Assembly: GCA_019155185.1 (NCBI GenBank)
Contig: CM032809.1
Span: 10,685,200 to 10,749,199 of the forward strand
From: Beaufortia kweichowensis
Taxonomy: Eukaryota > Chordata > Actinopteri > Cypriniformes > Gastromyzontidae
Reading direction: 5' to 3'
Length of the DNA: 64,000 nt
Part shown: positions 33,842 to 47,912 of the stretch, in pieces
How the letters are laid out: every line of letters starts with the position of its first letter
How positions within the stretch are numbered: the first letter of the stretch is position 1
Program-made: the position numbers and the translations under genes
Notes under the pieces: generated by a model
What the model saw: the letters and a program-made list of their open reading frames with translations, nothing else
Told to the model about the DNA's origin: nothing
Databases searched by the model: none

Positions 33842-34137
33842 TTAACCTGTTACCTGTCACCGTTCCACAGGTGGAACACTTAGGTTATTTCACTATTCAT
33901 TTTAATATTTAATAGTTGAATTCTAATCTAATCATGACAAAATATATATTGATGGAAAGGTATACAACTCAAGAATAAATGTTTGACACATTTTCATAAC
34001 ATAAACATAAACTAAAAAAATTTTTTTTTAAATGTTTTTAAAAATGATAGAAAAATGTATTATTTAAAATAAAAAAAATGTGTATAGTGCATTTTCATGT
34101 GTATGCTCAATATGTGCAGTGACAGTTATCAAGTTAA
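33842..34137 (+). mobile_element. TTAACCTGTTAACTGTCA-type MITE, copy 2
   Basis: Left end TTAACCTGTTACCTGTCACC; right end GTGACAGTTATCAAGTTAA, its inverted relative. The AT-rich interior is colinear with copy 3. Confidence 0.75.
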
Positions 34138-35399
34138 AGCACCACATCATTTCAACCCAATCACATCAAGTTAATACATGTGAATATGTATGATGTGAAT
34201 CATACAAAAACATATGATTATAAGGAGAAGGCAAATCGTATTAAAACGTACAAATGAAATTCTTTTTTTCAAATATGATGTAAGAAATATGGAACCATTA
34301 TTTTAATAAGGAGGAAATGTCACATCATAGCAGGGTTGAACAAAACTTTAAAGGTTAAAAAAGAAATATGGGTTGCATTGACAGGTAACTCACCAGAGAC
34401 CCATTTGTTTGTTCATTTACATGTATTGCTTGTTTTAACAGTAAAATAATAAAAATTGATCTTGACAATAAATGTATTATTCATACTGATATTTAATGAA
34501 TACAAAGCTACAGAAAAAAAACACTTTTATCATTTGTACCAGGTATTGACAGTAAAAGATCTCCAAGTGGTCATTTTTCATTTATTTTTAACTTAAACGT
34601 TATTACATTTATTTTATATTTTTTGCTGGTTACCTTTTAGAATATTTTAATTATATTTAATTGTATTACTTTAATGAATTGGACAGACATTTTTTAGAAT
34701 GTATTTAGAAGAATCAAGATATGTAGACCATAACTTTGGACATCCCAAGACTGCAAGGTTAGACTAACACTAAGACTTTTAGCTTTAAGACAGAGGTTCT
34801 AGAGCTACAAAAAAATCATTTATTTTCTTTGTAGAGACTTTTTCTCTATAATGCTTACTCAGCATTTGCTCATTGTTTCTCCACTCAACACTCTGCTGCT
34901 GTGTATGGATATTCATTAAAGACTATTGGCTGATATTGATACTGGATTAAGTCAGTAAGCCTTCAAGACTGTGATTTATTGGTGCTTATTAGAGACTATT
35001 GATTAGCATTGAGTTTAGATTTGGAAGAGTCATGTATCTGATTGATCCGGACAGCCGTTCTCTATAGCGGTCTGGGTGTCATTAGTAGTGCAATAATAAT
35101 TTTCATTTAATGAATGTCTCTTTGAATCAAGGCCTTGTCTTTGAGTCTTTGTGATGAATTACTTTAACGTAGTTTTTCCTGTAATAGACAAAGAAAATGT
35201 TTTCTTATTTTCTGAAGATAACTAGTCAGTGGTGCTCGGCCATGAAAAAACTCAATGCTAAAAGTGCTGCATAGGGTTGTCAGGGTGTTGTCAGGCAGTT
35301 GTCAAACATATTTAGTTGTTATTTAAGGTGTTTTGAGTGTGATTTTGTATGTATACATTTTTAATTTTAAAACTATTGCATCTACACTGCCATCTTTGT

Positions 35400-35723
35400 T
35401 TAACCTGTTAACTGTCAGGAGGAACACCTATGTTATTTTCCTATTCACTTTCATATTTTATAGTCGACTTTTAATCTAATCATGACAATCTATAAATTGA
35501 TAAAAAAGGTCTAAGACTGAAGATGAAATATTTGACAAATTTTAATAACAATAAACATAAACAAAAAAAATTATAAAAAAGTTAATGTAATTTATAAAAA
35601 TACCCTAAATGAAAAAAAAAGACTTAAAAAATGTTTGAAAAAATCTCTAAAATTAAAAAATTGTAGTTCAAATTGCATTTTCATGTGTATACTAAATTTC
35701 TGCTGTGATAGTTAACAGGTTAA
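35400..35723 (+). mobile_element. TTAACCTGTTAACTGTCA-type MITE, copy 3 (best ends)
   Basis: Left end TTAACCTGTTAACTGTCA and right end TGATAGTTAACAGGTTAA match in 17 of 18 positions as inverted repeats, bounding 324 bases. Both ends carry TTAA, so a TTAA target site (piggyBac style) is possible. Confidence 0.8.
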
Positions 35724-37734
35724 AAGATAAAAGTGCAGGTTGTTTTACATACTTTTCTTAATGTGTGTTGAAGTCAAATGATGTCAAACTGAAAAATCAG
35801 ACCTGACAACTCCCATTATAAATCATTATTATAAGCTTACATTCTTACAGCAAATTGGTGTTTTACTTGCTCAATAACAAGAAATTACAATTACTATTGT
35901 ACGACGTGAATAATTCTAACAAAAAATTGTATTACTAACTAATTTGTACATCTGAGTATGATCTGCTTTTGTCCCACTGATGGTTAGGTTTAGGGATGGG
36001 GCTTAATACTTGCTTTTTTCAACTAATCTTAAGTAAAAAATTTCTGATGAAGTCTGTGATGTCACACATAGGATAAAGATAGCAAAAAAGGGTGGCATCT
36101 ACCAAACAATTTTATCAGATCTATAAAGATTTCCAGACACCTCTACTGGAGTAACCTGAGGTTAAAGGCCCATACAGTCATAGTGCTGACCCAGCAAGAT
36201 CATGACGCTTCCTAGTTCCTGGGTCGTAGCTATTTGAGGTCAAATCGACACCCTTTCTATACACCCCAGATCATCTAACGCATTAAAAGGTTTTCATCCA
36301 TCTGCTTTTTTACAGCCCCTTATGCATTTACTGAATTATCTGGCTATTACAGATTGATTGATTGGTGTCCCAGAAGATGAATGACATCACTCCCCTTGCA
36401 TCATTGATGTACAGGGCCTCCCAATGGCCTGTTACGCCATTCTTGAAAAAGGATGGCGTGAGTTTTTGGAGTGCTTCACTATGGGTCAAGGGGCTATTGG
36501 AAGGTTTTGTATTGAGTGAGCATTCTGGGATTGAGATCGATAGATCAATGCATTCCTCTAGAGTGGTCTTCTCCGAAGCCCCGCCCCCTCCTGCTGCTTT
36601 TTTAGTGATGGCCCAATTCTCTAGGGTGACTGACTGCTAATGTGCTAATGTGCCTTGCTTGACTTCTCTCCAAAGCCAACATTGCCCTCTGCTCCTCACT
36701 GTTTCTCAAACATATGCTAGTGAGACAATGGAAAGGGTGTGTGCCGATGTCCGGGTGTGGGAGGGGCATGCATGAGCCGAGGCATCTTCAGCTTCAGTTA
36801 ACCTGCAGCGCTCTTGGGTGGGAAAGACGGTGTTGTCAGTGTTAACCATTGTTGGAAAGAGAATGTGGATGTTGGGACACATCCAGGGTTGTAAAACAGA
36901 GGCAGGCCATGGGCGGGGATGAGGACGGTTGCCTGGTTGTGCGAGAGGCCAAAGGCCCGTCATTCTCTCAGGCTGTAATGAATATCACATAAGCGCAACA
37001 GATTGCGGGGTGTCCCAAATCAGTGAGATTGTCACAGAAAAGAACAAAAGACAAAAAAGTCACAATGCAGAAAGCTTCAATGAAGTTTATTCATCGTCTC
37101 CAGAGAGACTCACGCTGAAAAACATCGCTCATGAATGTTAAGATGATGTTAAACAGACAATTGTTTGACGTGTTAAGGAATGACTAAAATACCCTCAAAT
37201 CCAAAAACTTGTTTTAGGAATTTAGAAGATAAGCCACTTCTCTCCATCTAAACTTCCAGTCAGACCCCCTGCACGTCTGATGCTGTTTTTAGCACAGCAA
37301 TTTGCAACAATTTTGGTGCAATGTAGATTACTGTCCTGGCTTTGATCCTCCTTGTTGAACTGCAAACACACACACTCACTCGCAGAGGTTTTCCCCTCAA
37401 AACAGTTGAGTCTCTGGCTGCCAAACAGTTGTTTCTTCCCACTGTGTGCGCAGACAGAGGAAGCAATAGTCTTCTGGCAACACAACAGCTGTTTTCTTTG
37501 GCCCAGCTGTGCTTGGACTGCATTACAATGAGGGCAACCCACAAACCCAGATAAATGAGGGGGTCAATTAAAAAGTCTTTTTATTTAAATTTAAAAGAAA
37601 AACAATGAATGCATCAGAATGTAACAGAAACAGATGTCACTATATCCTTATCAGTTGTAAAAATGGTTATGGAGGGCCGGTGCAAAAGGTGTTTAAGTTT
37701 TAACTGAAGATAACAGATTTAACAGAAATTGAGT

Positions 37735-38028
37735 ATACAAAATGCACACCTGAACTACATTTTTTATATTTTTACATATAATACATATATAAATAATTTT
37801 TCACCATCTTTAAGTCTTCTATAAAAATTTTTTAATTTGAGGTATTTTTATAAATTACTGTAACATTAACATTTTTTTATATATTTTTTTGTTTATTGTT
37901 ATTAAAATTCCATCAATTTATAGTTTGCCATGATTAGACTAAAATTCAACTATGAAATATTAAAGTGGATTGGGAAACATCATAGGTGTTCCTCCTGAGG
38001 AACGGTGACAGTTACTGTAACTGGTTAA
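37735..38028 (-). mobile_element. TTAACCTGTTAACTGTCA-type MITE, copy 4 (inverted)
   Basis: On the minus strand it begins TTAACCAGTTACAGTAACTG followed by the GTTCCTCAGGAGGAAC motif. The internal sequence matches the other copies. The far end is blurred, so the lower boundary is approximate. Confidence 0.65.
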
Positions 38029-39654
38029 TTTAATATCTTTTAGGAAATTTTACAGAATAGTGACACTGCTTTAAAGTATTTACAATTTAGCATAAACTGT
38101 AATGCTTAGAAACTCAATAAAGAACTTAATAAACACTTAAGCAAAGTTAATTTTAAAGATTAAGAAATTAATTTTATACATTGTAATGTATATTTCTTGT
38201 GAAGTATATTTATTTATTTACAGTTTTTCCTTGAGATTTGCAAACTAGTAAGTGCATTTATCTAAACAATTTGTACACAGTCAATTATTATAGTATTTTT
38301 TTAGTCAAATCAAGTTAAAAGAAAAAAAGTCATTATGTGAAGAGTATTGAGATCCAGCTCTTGGGCATGTCTTTCCGCAGGTCATGTAGGGTCATCTGGA
38401 CCGTCCCGGCTCAACGCTGCTCTTTGTGAAGTCCTGCTAATCTTGATTTCGAGCATATTTGAGCATAGATGTGCTGTGTCTTTGTTAACGGCTGTTACAT
38501 TCCAACAGGTCCTGCTGAAAGCCTGTTTCACTGCTGGAATGGAGGCTGTTCATCTAGTCAGCTGTAAAACAGACAGATGAACTTAAAAAGGAAAATGTTT
38601 GTGTTTGTTATTGTTATTTTGTTTGTATTATATATAAACCAGCAGCGTATTGTTCTGACCTTTGTGGTTTTGTGGCTCTTCTGCTATTGGTTTGATTCAT
38701 TTTGTCCAGTCACTTGAGGACGTCTGCAGTCCATGTGTCAAATAAACAGTGGCCTGTATGACTGAGCAAAGATGGCATGAAATCAATGACGTGATCATGC
38801 TTTTTGTCTGCTTCTTGGATTTCAAGGAATGTGGAGGAGGTGACCAGAAGGAGAGAGATCACTGTCACACACATAATCTCACCACCAGAGAAAAAGGACG
38901 TCAATTATCCCAAATTCTCTCATAAGCATGAATGATCTTTTAAACCTTCTGCAAAGATTCTCAGTGACTTAAATTTCAACCTAAATATCATTTAGTTCTT
39001 CACACAAAGCTATCATTTGGCTTCAAAAGACCTTGAATGTAACACAGTGGTATGAACTGTTTTTATGGCTGTTTTTATAGCCGTACGTGTGCTTATTTTG
39101 TGCATGTAAATCTGTATGTCTAAGCAGGTGGGTGGATAGGTGTCTGCCAGAGATTGCAGAGCTATCACAAGCTCATGGAGTTGAGTGGGTGGGAGAGCCA
39201 GGTTGAATCAGGATGCAGCAGAGAGGTTTTGGCATCACTCCCTACTGTACTATTTCATCCTAACATGCAAACACAATCACAGGAAATTCAACATAGCAAA
39301 TAAAAGCACGAAGTGTGTTAACAAGCATCATACAACCAAAGCAACTCACTTTGTGTGAGCAAAGTCAGAATCTCTCGGTCAGTCAAAGGGTTTCAAGTTT
39401 AGCAATGTAAAATGCAGTGTATTGAAATGCAAATGATGGGCATTGCGGACTACTGATTTAAAACACGAAAGAGAAAAACGTATGCCTAAAGACAAGAAAA
39501 GAATAGATGAAGGAAATTGTGAACAAGAAGTTTAGATATACAGGTTAATTAATAATCAGTATATTGATAATATATAGTATGATTAAATGTAGTAAAGAAA
39601 TATAAAATGTGCTATGTCCTAATTGAATAAATGACAAATACGCAATTTTAAGGA

Positions 39655-39905
39655 GATTCTGTCAATTCTGTCATCATTTACCATCATGTCATTTCAAACC
39701 TGTATGATTTTTACCTTGTAAAACACAAAAGAAGATATTTTGAAAAATGGTTTTGTGTTCATACAATAGAAGTCAATGGGGGCCAATGTTGTTTGATTAC
39801 CAACATTCTTCAAAATGTCTTCTTTTGTGTTCTGCAGAAGAAATAAACTCACATGGGTTTGTGATGACATGAGGGTGAATAAATAATGAAAGTATTGTCA
39901 TTTTC
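39655..39905. mobile_element. Palindromic cyprinid-type repeat, copy 2 (full)
   Basis: Left arm TGTCATCATTTACCATCATG and AACACAAAAGAAGATATTTT; centre TAGAAGTCAATGGGGGCC; right arm AAAATGTCTTCTTTTGTGTT and CATGAGGGTGAATAAATAAT. The whole folds on itself over about 250 bases. Confidence 0.75.
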
Positions 39906-40755
39906 AGGTGTAATTTACAGTCAGGGTATTTTGAGATTTTACCAGAATATTGCTCTGTGGTTACTAAGCCGTTTAAACCCTCTGTTAAGTGGATTGCTAT
40001 GCGGTTGCTAGGGTGTTCTGGGTGGTTTCTAGGTGGTTGGTTAGTGGCAAAGAGAAAGAGCTCAAGTTTTTATGTTGCAGAAGTCAAATAAGGTAAGAGT
40101 AAAGTCATTAACATATATATGATGCTGAGTTTCCTCTTTTTCTGTTTTAGGTGGTGAAAAGGAGAAGCGTTTTCAGGCTGTACTACAAAATGGTTATTTC
40201 CAGTCCTTGATTCTAAATGGTCAACAGCTATTTCATTCACGATAAAGCACAGCTATGTGCGCTTCACCCAACAATTCTGTGTCATCTTCAGCCGTCACTT
40301 ACCCACGATCATATCTTGTTGCTTACACAAATACCTGCGTGCAAATATACTGTCTTAACTGATAAAAGACATACAATAACTGCAAACTGCAACAACAGAT
40401 CAAACAGGATCTAATCAGTTGAATGATTCTACACCTGATTCAGAATCTTGAGTTTGAGTTTAGCTGCAGTGTTAATGTAGCAATCATTGCATTTTAATAC
40501 TAAATATGATTATGTAACTTGTATGTCAAAAGGAGGAAAGCAATGAACTTTTCATAATCTCTACATCTTTCTGCTGAAATATGCAAATAGTGTCTACAGT
40601 GGAATAACACTAAAACTGCGGGGAACGGTCAACCAACTGCTCACTTTGTTTATTTTGAAGCCTTTGCATTTCTCACAGGCAGATAGTGGTTATGAAATCT
40701 TTTCACTCTGTGGCTGTTATTGTGAAATGCATCACCTCACCATCCTCATCAATCC

Positions 40756-41026
<271 letters not shown>

Positions 41027-43382
41027 TGCCAACATGCAGTTTGCAACAAGTACTAGCTGTACCCAGAACCAAGCTGACAACCGGCTTTCTCCCAGGGCTG
41101 AGTCTCATAAGAATGCAATAAAAAACCCACACCCTTTTCGATCTATGAGCACCTATCAATCACTGGGCTCACGTGACCCTCCCACTCACATTCAGTCCTG
41201 CTGGTCAATGGTTGCCGCTTTGAAACCCACTGGACAAAACCTCTATGCCTGGACCTCTTGTTGGTCTGCTTATATATTCATGAGAAGCATGGAAATGTGA
41301 AAAAGAGCATCTCTGAATGTCATCTTTTGAATTCAGAGCAAAAAAATCACATATTGAAAAGGCACAAACGGCAAAATGGACGTTTTAAAAGGGGTGGAGT
41401 TATAACTGTGATTTACATACAGATGCTACATAGAAGCATGGTACTCATAGATATTCTTATATCTTACATATTTATTTTTTTACCACAGAAAAACAAATTT
41501 ATTTTACTATTTAAATAAAGGTTTAGTTGGAATGGCCTTTCATTTGAAAATAAATAAAATGTTTACCTACTTGATTAAAAAGCAATTCATCTACATATTG
41601 CACATGACTTCATTTAATGATTGAAAATCATTAAATAAATTAGCTTTCTCCTTGATCCTGTCTCCTCTGCCATCCATCTCACATAGATTTCAAAGTGATG
41701 TCAACCCACCCAAGAACAAGCCTCATTTGCATATGCACACAGCAGGCGATGGATGGGTCGGGATTGGTTTGTGCATCTTTTAAAATTCGACCAATAGAAA
41801 ACAACAAAGAGGCACCAGTAGATCTGTTTGGCCCCAAATTTCAATTCACACAGTCCCTTTTGACCTCTGCTGGGGGAGGGATTTAAGTGTATGATGTCAT
41901 CCATATGCAGTTACTGTACATCTAGTTATGCACACATGTTCCCTCTAACGTAAAAAATAAATGTTAATGCAAAATTACATTAGATCACTTAAATATTGCA
42001 AAAAGTATGTATGTATCTATAAGTATGTATGTATTTGAGTTACCTTATAATTTACGTTTTCAGAGATACAGAAAATACACATAATTTAGTGGATCAATAT
42101 TGTTAAATTTACTCTACATGTGCTGTGGAAAATCACATTATGTGTAGAAAATTATCTACCTTTCCTAAATCATACGTGGCTTTGTTTCACTTTCAGTACA
42201 CATGCATTAAGCTTTTTTATGTATTCAATATTTAATTTTTGCTGACTTTTCTATAGCCTGATGCTGCCAGTTCAGATTAAATCATATGATTCTGGGAGGG
42301 GCAAAAGCAGACAAGATGCTAATAGATCAAAAGGACAGGTCTCAGCCCTGTTCTGTGCATAGTGGTCAAAAAGATCACAAGACCTTGACCTTTCATTACA
42401 CAACTCTCTTCTTTTTTCCTCATCTGATTAAAAAGGCATCAGGTGGTATTGAACCTGCTCAGTTAACCTATTTACTCAAGGGTCAAGCTCCTGGGAATTC
42501 ATGATAGCAGTTTTTGATAGATGCAGAGTTTAACCAATATTATGTGACAGATTATCATAGGATTACATTGGATTTATGGCACAATGAATGTATTACTTAT
42601 TAAATCCTTATCTTTTGGAAACCCAGGCACATTCTTGCACTTTTCTCACAACGTTTCCCTTGCAGCATCAGTAATTTGCTGTCTTAGTTTAGTTTTTATA
42701 GCAAGTTGTTCTCTCAGGGATTCAGTACATGATAAAAAATGTACCAAAGCAGGTATCCAGCAACTGGAAATCTCACTAAAGACTTCTGTTGATAAAGTAC
42801 ATTTTGCTCATTGGTTTAAAAGACTAGAGAGACTATCAAAACAGTTTTTTTAATAAATGGAAATTTTTTGAAATAATGGAACCACATGTAAGAAAGTAGT
42901 GAATGGGTCATAAATGACCAGAGCCCAGCCTTTCAATCTAGATCTGTGGGAACGTTTTGTGAATTCTATCTCCCACCAGGTGGAAATTGTAGGCCTGATT
43001 ACTTAGAAAAGTAATAGCACTCCTATGGGTTTGTTCAAAACCCAAACTGTAAGCAGGAACATTTATAATAAAAAAATAAGGTTTTACCAAAGGTTTTTTC
43101 CATATTGATAGCCTCTCTTAAAGTTTTTAATGCATCTGTTTTCAGAATTGTCACCTCCATAAAAGTCCATATTTCTCATAAATGCACATAGGAAAATTGA
43201 AATAAAATAACTATTTTATGTTCTTTGAAGAGTCATCTCTTCTCCATTTGTTGGGTGCTTTTGTTTCCTTCTTTCCCTTTTCTCCTTTTCTACCAGTGCA
43301 CAGCTTTATGGGCAGATTTCTTAATTAGCACCTCTAGTATATGATAACAGCATGCTAATGTACAAGAACCTTTGCCACTCAT

Positions 43383-43448
43383 TCACACACACGCACACGC
43401 ACACACACACGCACACGCACACGCACACGCACACGCACACGCACACGC

Positions 43449-43511
<63 letters not shown>
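43383..43511. repeat. (CA)n / (CACG)n microsatellite
   Basis: About 130 bases of ACGC-rich repeats followed by pure CA. The open frames of His-Thr or Cys-Val repeats are artefacts. Confidence 0.95.
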
Positions 43512-43514
<3 letters not shown>

Positions 43515-43519
43515 CGAGC

Positions 43520-45060
43520 ACACACTTCTCCTCAAGTCATTGTCCCCAGAGTCACGCATACACCAGCTCCTGCTCCATCTCATGTTAATGCAAAAAATAA
43601 ATATATATAACCAATATGACCAGTTCACAGATTTGCAGTGTGATCATGCATGCACCTGTTAGGAGTTAAGCTTTGCACCATATACATTCCTTTACAGATT
43701 TTCTTCAAATTATTTAGGTCACATGTTACATTTTCTTGCAGCTTCATAAAGAAACAAAGCAAAATTTTACAAATACCCAAGATGAGAGGAATTGTATTGT
43801 TAAAATCAATTAAACTCACCCGGCCTGGTGTCATTGACCTACCTCCCACAAACATTTGCGAATGACAATTGTGCAAAAACCGTGGGTCAAAAAGCAAAGT
43901 AAATTTAGAGAAAGACCACAAAGCCAAGAGAGAGAAAAACATCTCTCCGGGGACATTGTCAATCACTGTGGGAAGTTCCTTTGTTCTGCATACGGTTGAG
44001 GTCTTAAATTATGATGTAAAGAAAGGAGAGGATAGACACCAGTTTACAATTATTTGCTTCCTAATGCACAGATTTGCCATATGGAGCATGAATGAAAAAA
44101 CGGACACATGGTCACAAGCATAAAGACATAAAACAGCACTTTCAGTCAGCTCGAGCGGTGCCAGCAATTCATTAAACTGTCTAACACTAATTATCATCTT
44201 CAGCTTAATGTGAATTAACACAGATAAGATGTACATGCTGAGTATTACTTACTCTTTTATTCACATTAATAATACAACAATGTACAACGTGGTCAATGAA
44301 ATACATTATAAGTGAATTTGCTGCTGTGTATGAGACATACATTTAGCCGTAAAGATGTTGGCAAATTTTTCACTCACCGTAATGTCTATAAATTCAATGC
44401 AAATATGTACAACAGGGCTAAAGACCTGCGTGTTTAAGAAGCATTTTAGATTTAATTGTTTCCCAAAGCACTAAAGTGCAAAACACTCACTTTAGTTTTC
44501 TAAACACCTACTTACAGTAATCAAAATTTATGACGTGTGAAATTATCCCATACAATGGCAAAGCAATAATTTTGGGTGATTAATTTGATTTAACATTTTT
44601 TAGCTTGCATTTTTTTAGCTTGCATATTTTATTTTCTAATTATCTAAAGATAAATACAGAAAGATGAGATATTACAGTACCAGTCAAAAATTCAGAAACA
44701 CTTACAGGTCTCAACCTGGGAAGCTTTTTAAACTGCACTTTGTATCTATGCTGGACTCTTATTGACTGTAATCCATTTCAAAAATATTTATTTAAATACA
44801 ATTTTAGTTTTCTAATGTAAAAAATTAGCATGTTGGCACAATTATACTTTTGTCTACAAAAGCTTTTTCCAGCATTGAAATGTACACCTTCAGATAAAAA
44901 GATTTTTGAGATCACGAGACACTTGTCTATTTTGTGACAAAAGTTTCTGATTTCAGTTTTGTTTAAAGTGAATAAATAAACGTTTTCCGTAACTGTTGTA
45001 AAAACTACAATCATACAATTTCGAGTTAAAAAAACAATTGATGTTTTGCTAAAGACGCAG
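43520..45060. other. Distal upstream region of mycl; no gene seen
   Basis: AT-rich. Near 44674 the sequence CAGTACCAGTCAAAAATTC resembles the end of a common fish DNA transposon. No recognisable exons. Confidence 0.4.
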
Positions 45061-45084
45061 ATCTCTGCAGACACTGTCGCTTTA

Positions 45085-45175
45085 AGTGGTGGGCGTGGCT
45101 AACGGACTATACCCGCCTTATATGCAAATCCCTCCACTACTTTGGCTGGTAATATAGTGCGGTACTCGTTTCAGG
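45085..45175 (+). promoter_or_regulatory. mycl: mycl core promoter region
   Basis: A GGGCGTGG KLF/Sp-type box lies at about 45092, an octamer ATGCAAAT (POU site) at 45122-45129 and AT-rich TAATATAG at about 45150, 350 bases before the first splice donor. Transcription start is inferred to lie near 45150-45200. Confidence 0.4.
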
Positions 45176-45880
45176 TGTCCATAGTGAGCGAGAGCTGCGG
45201 CCTGACAAGAGATTATACAGTCGTTATAAAGAGTCAAGCGAACTTCTCATAAAGAACTGGAGTGTAAATCAACAAACATCCTCAAAAACAACAGCTGGAT
45301 AAAAACAAGTACACTTGGAAAATCGACTGGATTATTCAGCACACGACTGTTGACGCCTCGATAACTTGTTGACATGAAAGCTTTTTGTGTATATACTGAA
45401 GTGCATTACTGATTTCTCTTGCTGGATCTTACCGGTGAACCGCAAGCCTTTATTTTCGCCTTTCAGATGACATGCAATATACTGACTCTTGCAACTACAT
45501 TACGGTAAGTGCTTTATCGTATTTTGGGGCAGATGGGTAAATAGACTCTCTTAAGGACTGATGTAGTTGGTTGTGTATACATCAACTAACATGATGCGTT
45601 ACACAGTTGTGTTATGTAATAGAGTTGCGAAACTTGCAAGTTTTGTATCATAAAAGTGGAACTACACACAGACCCAATATTTTAACGTGGGGTTTGTTGG
45701 ACTACATAAACAGATCTCAAAATATCAAATGAAACGCAATTTTTTCATATAAAATGCTAATAAATAAAGATGAATAATAAAGTGCATTAAATTACGATTT
45801 CTGTCGTAGATTAAGAACACGGTTTAAATGGCGTGAACTGCTTTTTTCCCCAGAGATCTTGATTCTTGAAGAAGACACAA

Positions 45881-47912
45881 ATGCCAGGAATCAGTTCAAA
45901 CGCATCGCGCAATAAGAAGTGGGAGATGGAGGAATACGACCAATATCAGCACTATTTCTACGACGACCACAACTTGGACGAGGACTTTTTCAAATCGACC
46001 GCACCGAGCGAGGACATTTGGAAGAAATTCGAGCTGGTGCCAACCCCGCCCATGTCTCCTGTTAGAGTACTGGAAGGTACCGGCCCATCTCCAGGCGACA
46101 GACTGGAGTGGGTGTCCCAGTTCCTGGGACAGGACGACGAGCAGGAGGGACACTGCAAACTCAGTGCAGAGGAGACTTTCGAGAACTTGAGCTCCATCAT
46201 TATTCAGGACTGCATGTGGAGCAGTTTCTCCGCCAGTCAGCAGCTGGAGAAAGTTGTCAGCGAGCGTCTATCGTGCTCGGCGCAGTCAAAACTCGCCAGC
46301 AAAGCGCAGTGCGTCCCCGCGGACGCGCCGGGTCTCAACAGCTTGGCGACAGATTGCGTGGATCCAGCAGCTGTCCTCACCTTCCCTATGAGCGGCAGCT
46401 GCAAGAAACAGGTGTCGTCCGGGTCAGAATCACGCACGGACTCATCTGGTAAGCCAAGACCTTTACTTTAAACGTGTGCAAAACGCAACATGACGCTACG
46501 ATGTAATGTCTCTTTAAACTGTTTGGTACTGCTAGTGCTTTATCCCTCCCTCTTTTAACAAGATATTCATCTCTGCCATCATGTTGTGCAGTTATTGTCT
46601 TTTTACGCAAAATACCTTTCGTTCATGTACTGTTAAGTAGAAGCCAAAGCTTGACATACTGGCATAGAGGTTGGCATTTGGTGTGGGTCATTACTTGATA
46701 TTTGTGGAATGTAATAGTGTGGACTTGTTGCAGTGATTAGGTTCCACATTCCCCAAGTGCAACAAAAGGAGAAATTGTTTTACTTGTGGGTGGTGCCTTG
46801 TGCCTGATCAACGGCAGACACCAATGATAAGGAAGCTTGAATAATAAAGTATTCAAGGCCACTCAGCTGTCCATGAGTGAACAATCAGTATCTAAATCTG
46901 CAAGAAGAGTGCTTTAACAGTAATGTTGCTTTTATTTATAGGCCGCACAAAACGTTTTACATGCAGTTTAAATGCTTAATAGTAAGTTAGTGATGAAGGA
47001 AGTAGAAGAATATTTCTCTTGTGAAAGCACATCATGTAACGCCTTATGTAATGTTCTCAAATGGTAAAAGTGTGGAACACACATAATCTTTATAATAGAA
47101 AAACTAATATAAAATGAATGTTGTTTTGGGGACTATAATGATGAAATACATGCTAAAATTTGGTTCAAAGCTGGTGAAGAGAAAGCTTTATCCACAATAA
47201 ATGCAACACAAGATATGTGTACTGCTTGACACATAACTGATGTTCTTCATATCCTTTTGTTGTTCCTACAGATGATGAAGAGATCGACGTAGTGACAGTG
47301 GAACACAAGCAAAACAAGTCACGCTTGGTAAACAGCCGTAAACCTGTCACCATCACAGTTCGTGCAGACCCCTACGACCCTTGCATGAAGCGTTTCCACA
47401 TCTCCATTCACCAGCAACAACACAACTACGCCGCACGCTCGCCAGACAGTTATCCCGAAGAGGAGCCTCCCCGCAAAAAGATCAGGCAGGAGATCCTGCA
47501 GCCACGTCTCGGCTCCACACCCCAAACCCTCGAAAGCAAAAGCCAGCTGCCTTCCCCGTCAGTTCCCGCCCCGTGTCAGACTGCCTCGCCGACCCACGCA
47601 TCCTACCACCCTAGCTCCCAACCATCCAGCCCTCAGAGTTCAGACTGTGAAGACACGGACAAGCGCAAGACGCACAATTTCTTGGAGAGAAAGAGACGTA
47701 ATGACCTGCGTTCCCGCTTCTTGGCCCTTCGGGATGAGATTCCAGGCCTGGTTGACTGTCCAAAGACACCCAAAGTAGTGATTTTGACCAAGGCTACAGA
47801 ATACCTGCGTACGCTGCATGTCAGTGACAAACAGAAGGGCCAGGAGAAGAAGCATTTGAAAAGCAGGCAACAGCAGTTATTACGCAGACTAGCCGAACTG
47901 AAACGTGCGTAA
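45881..47912 (+). CDS. mycl: L-Myc transcription factor
   Basis: A non-coding exon 1 ends at 45504 (ACG|GTAAGT). Coding exon 2 runs 45881-46448 (its acceptor CCCCAG is at 45853) and exon 3 runs 47272-47912, giving 402 residues. The protein is a bHLH-zipper factor that pairs with Max on E-boxes in the nucleus. Visible: the N-terminal YDQYQHYFYDD box; Myc box I, TAPSEDIWKKFELVPTPPMSP, residues 40-60, with the phosphodegron Thr55 and Ser59; Myc box II, IIIQDCMWSSFS, at 106-117; acidic DDEEID at the exon 2/3 join; a basic PRKKIR cluster at about 256-261 (nuclear signal); basic region KRKTHNFLERKRRNDLR from 320; then the helix-loop-helix and a leucine-zipper end. The ATG at 45881 (MPGISSNASRN) is chosen as first in exon 2 with a Myc/N-Myc-like leader; an internal ATG at 45926 corresponds better to the mammalian L-Myc start. 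AATAAA signals occur at 48858 and 49395. Confidence 0.96.

Larger units (their letters stand above)
34140..39650. other. Intergenic interval between MITE copies; no gene seen
   Basis: Apart from the two elements listed within it, the interval is AT-rich. Open frames near 36362-36640, 37222-37554 and 38347-38580 lack splice context or known motifs. Confidence 0.4.

Noticed and set aside
36362..38580. Several 70-106 codon open frames on both strands
   Set aside because: No domains, poor splice context and overlap on opposite strands; no basis for a gene call.
43321..43662. Open frames of His-Thr, His-Ala and Cys-Val repeats
   Set aside because: They come from the CA/CACG microsatellite.
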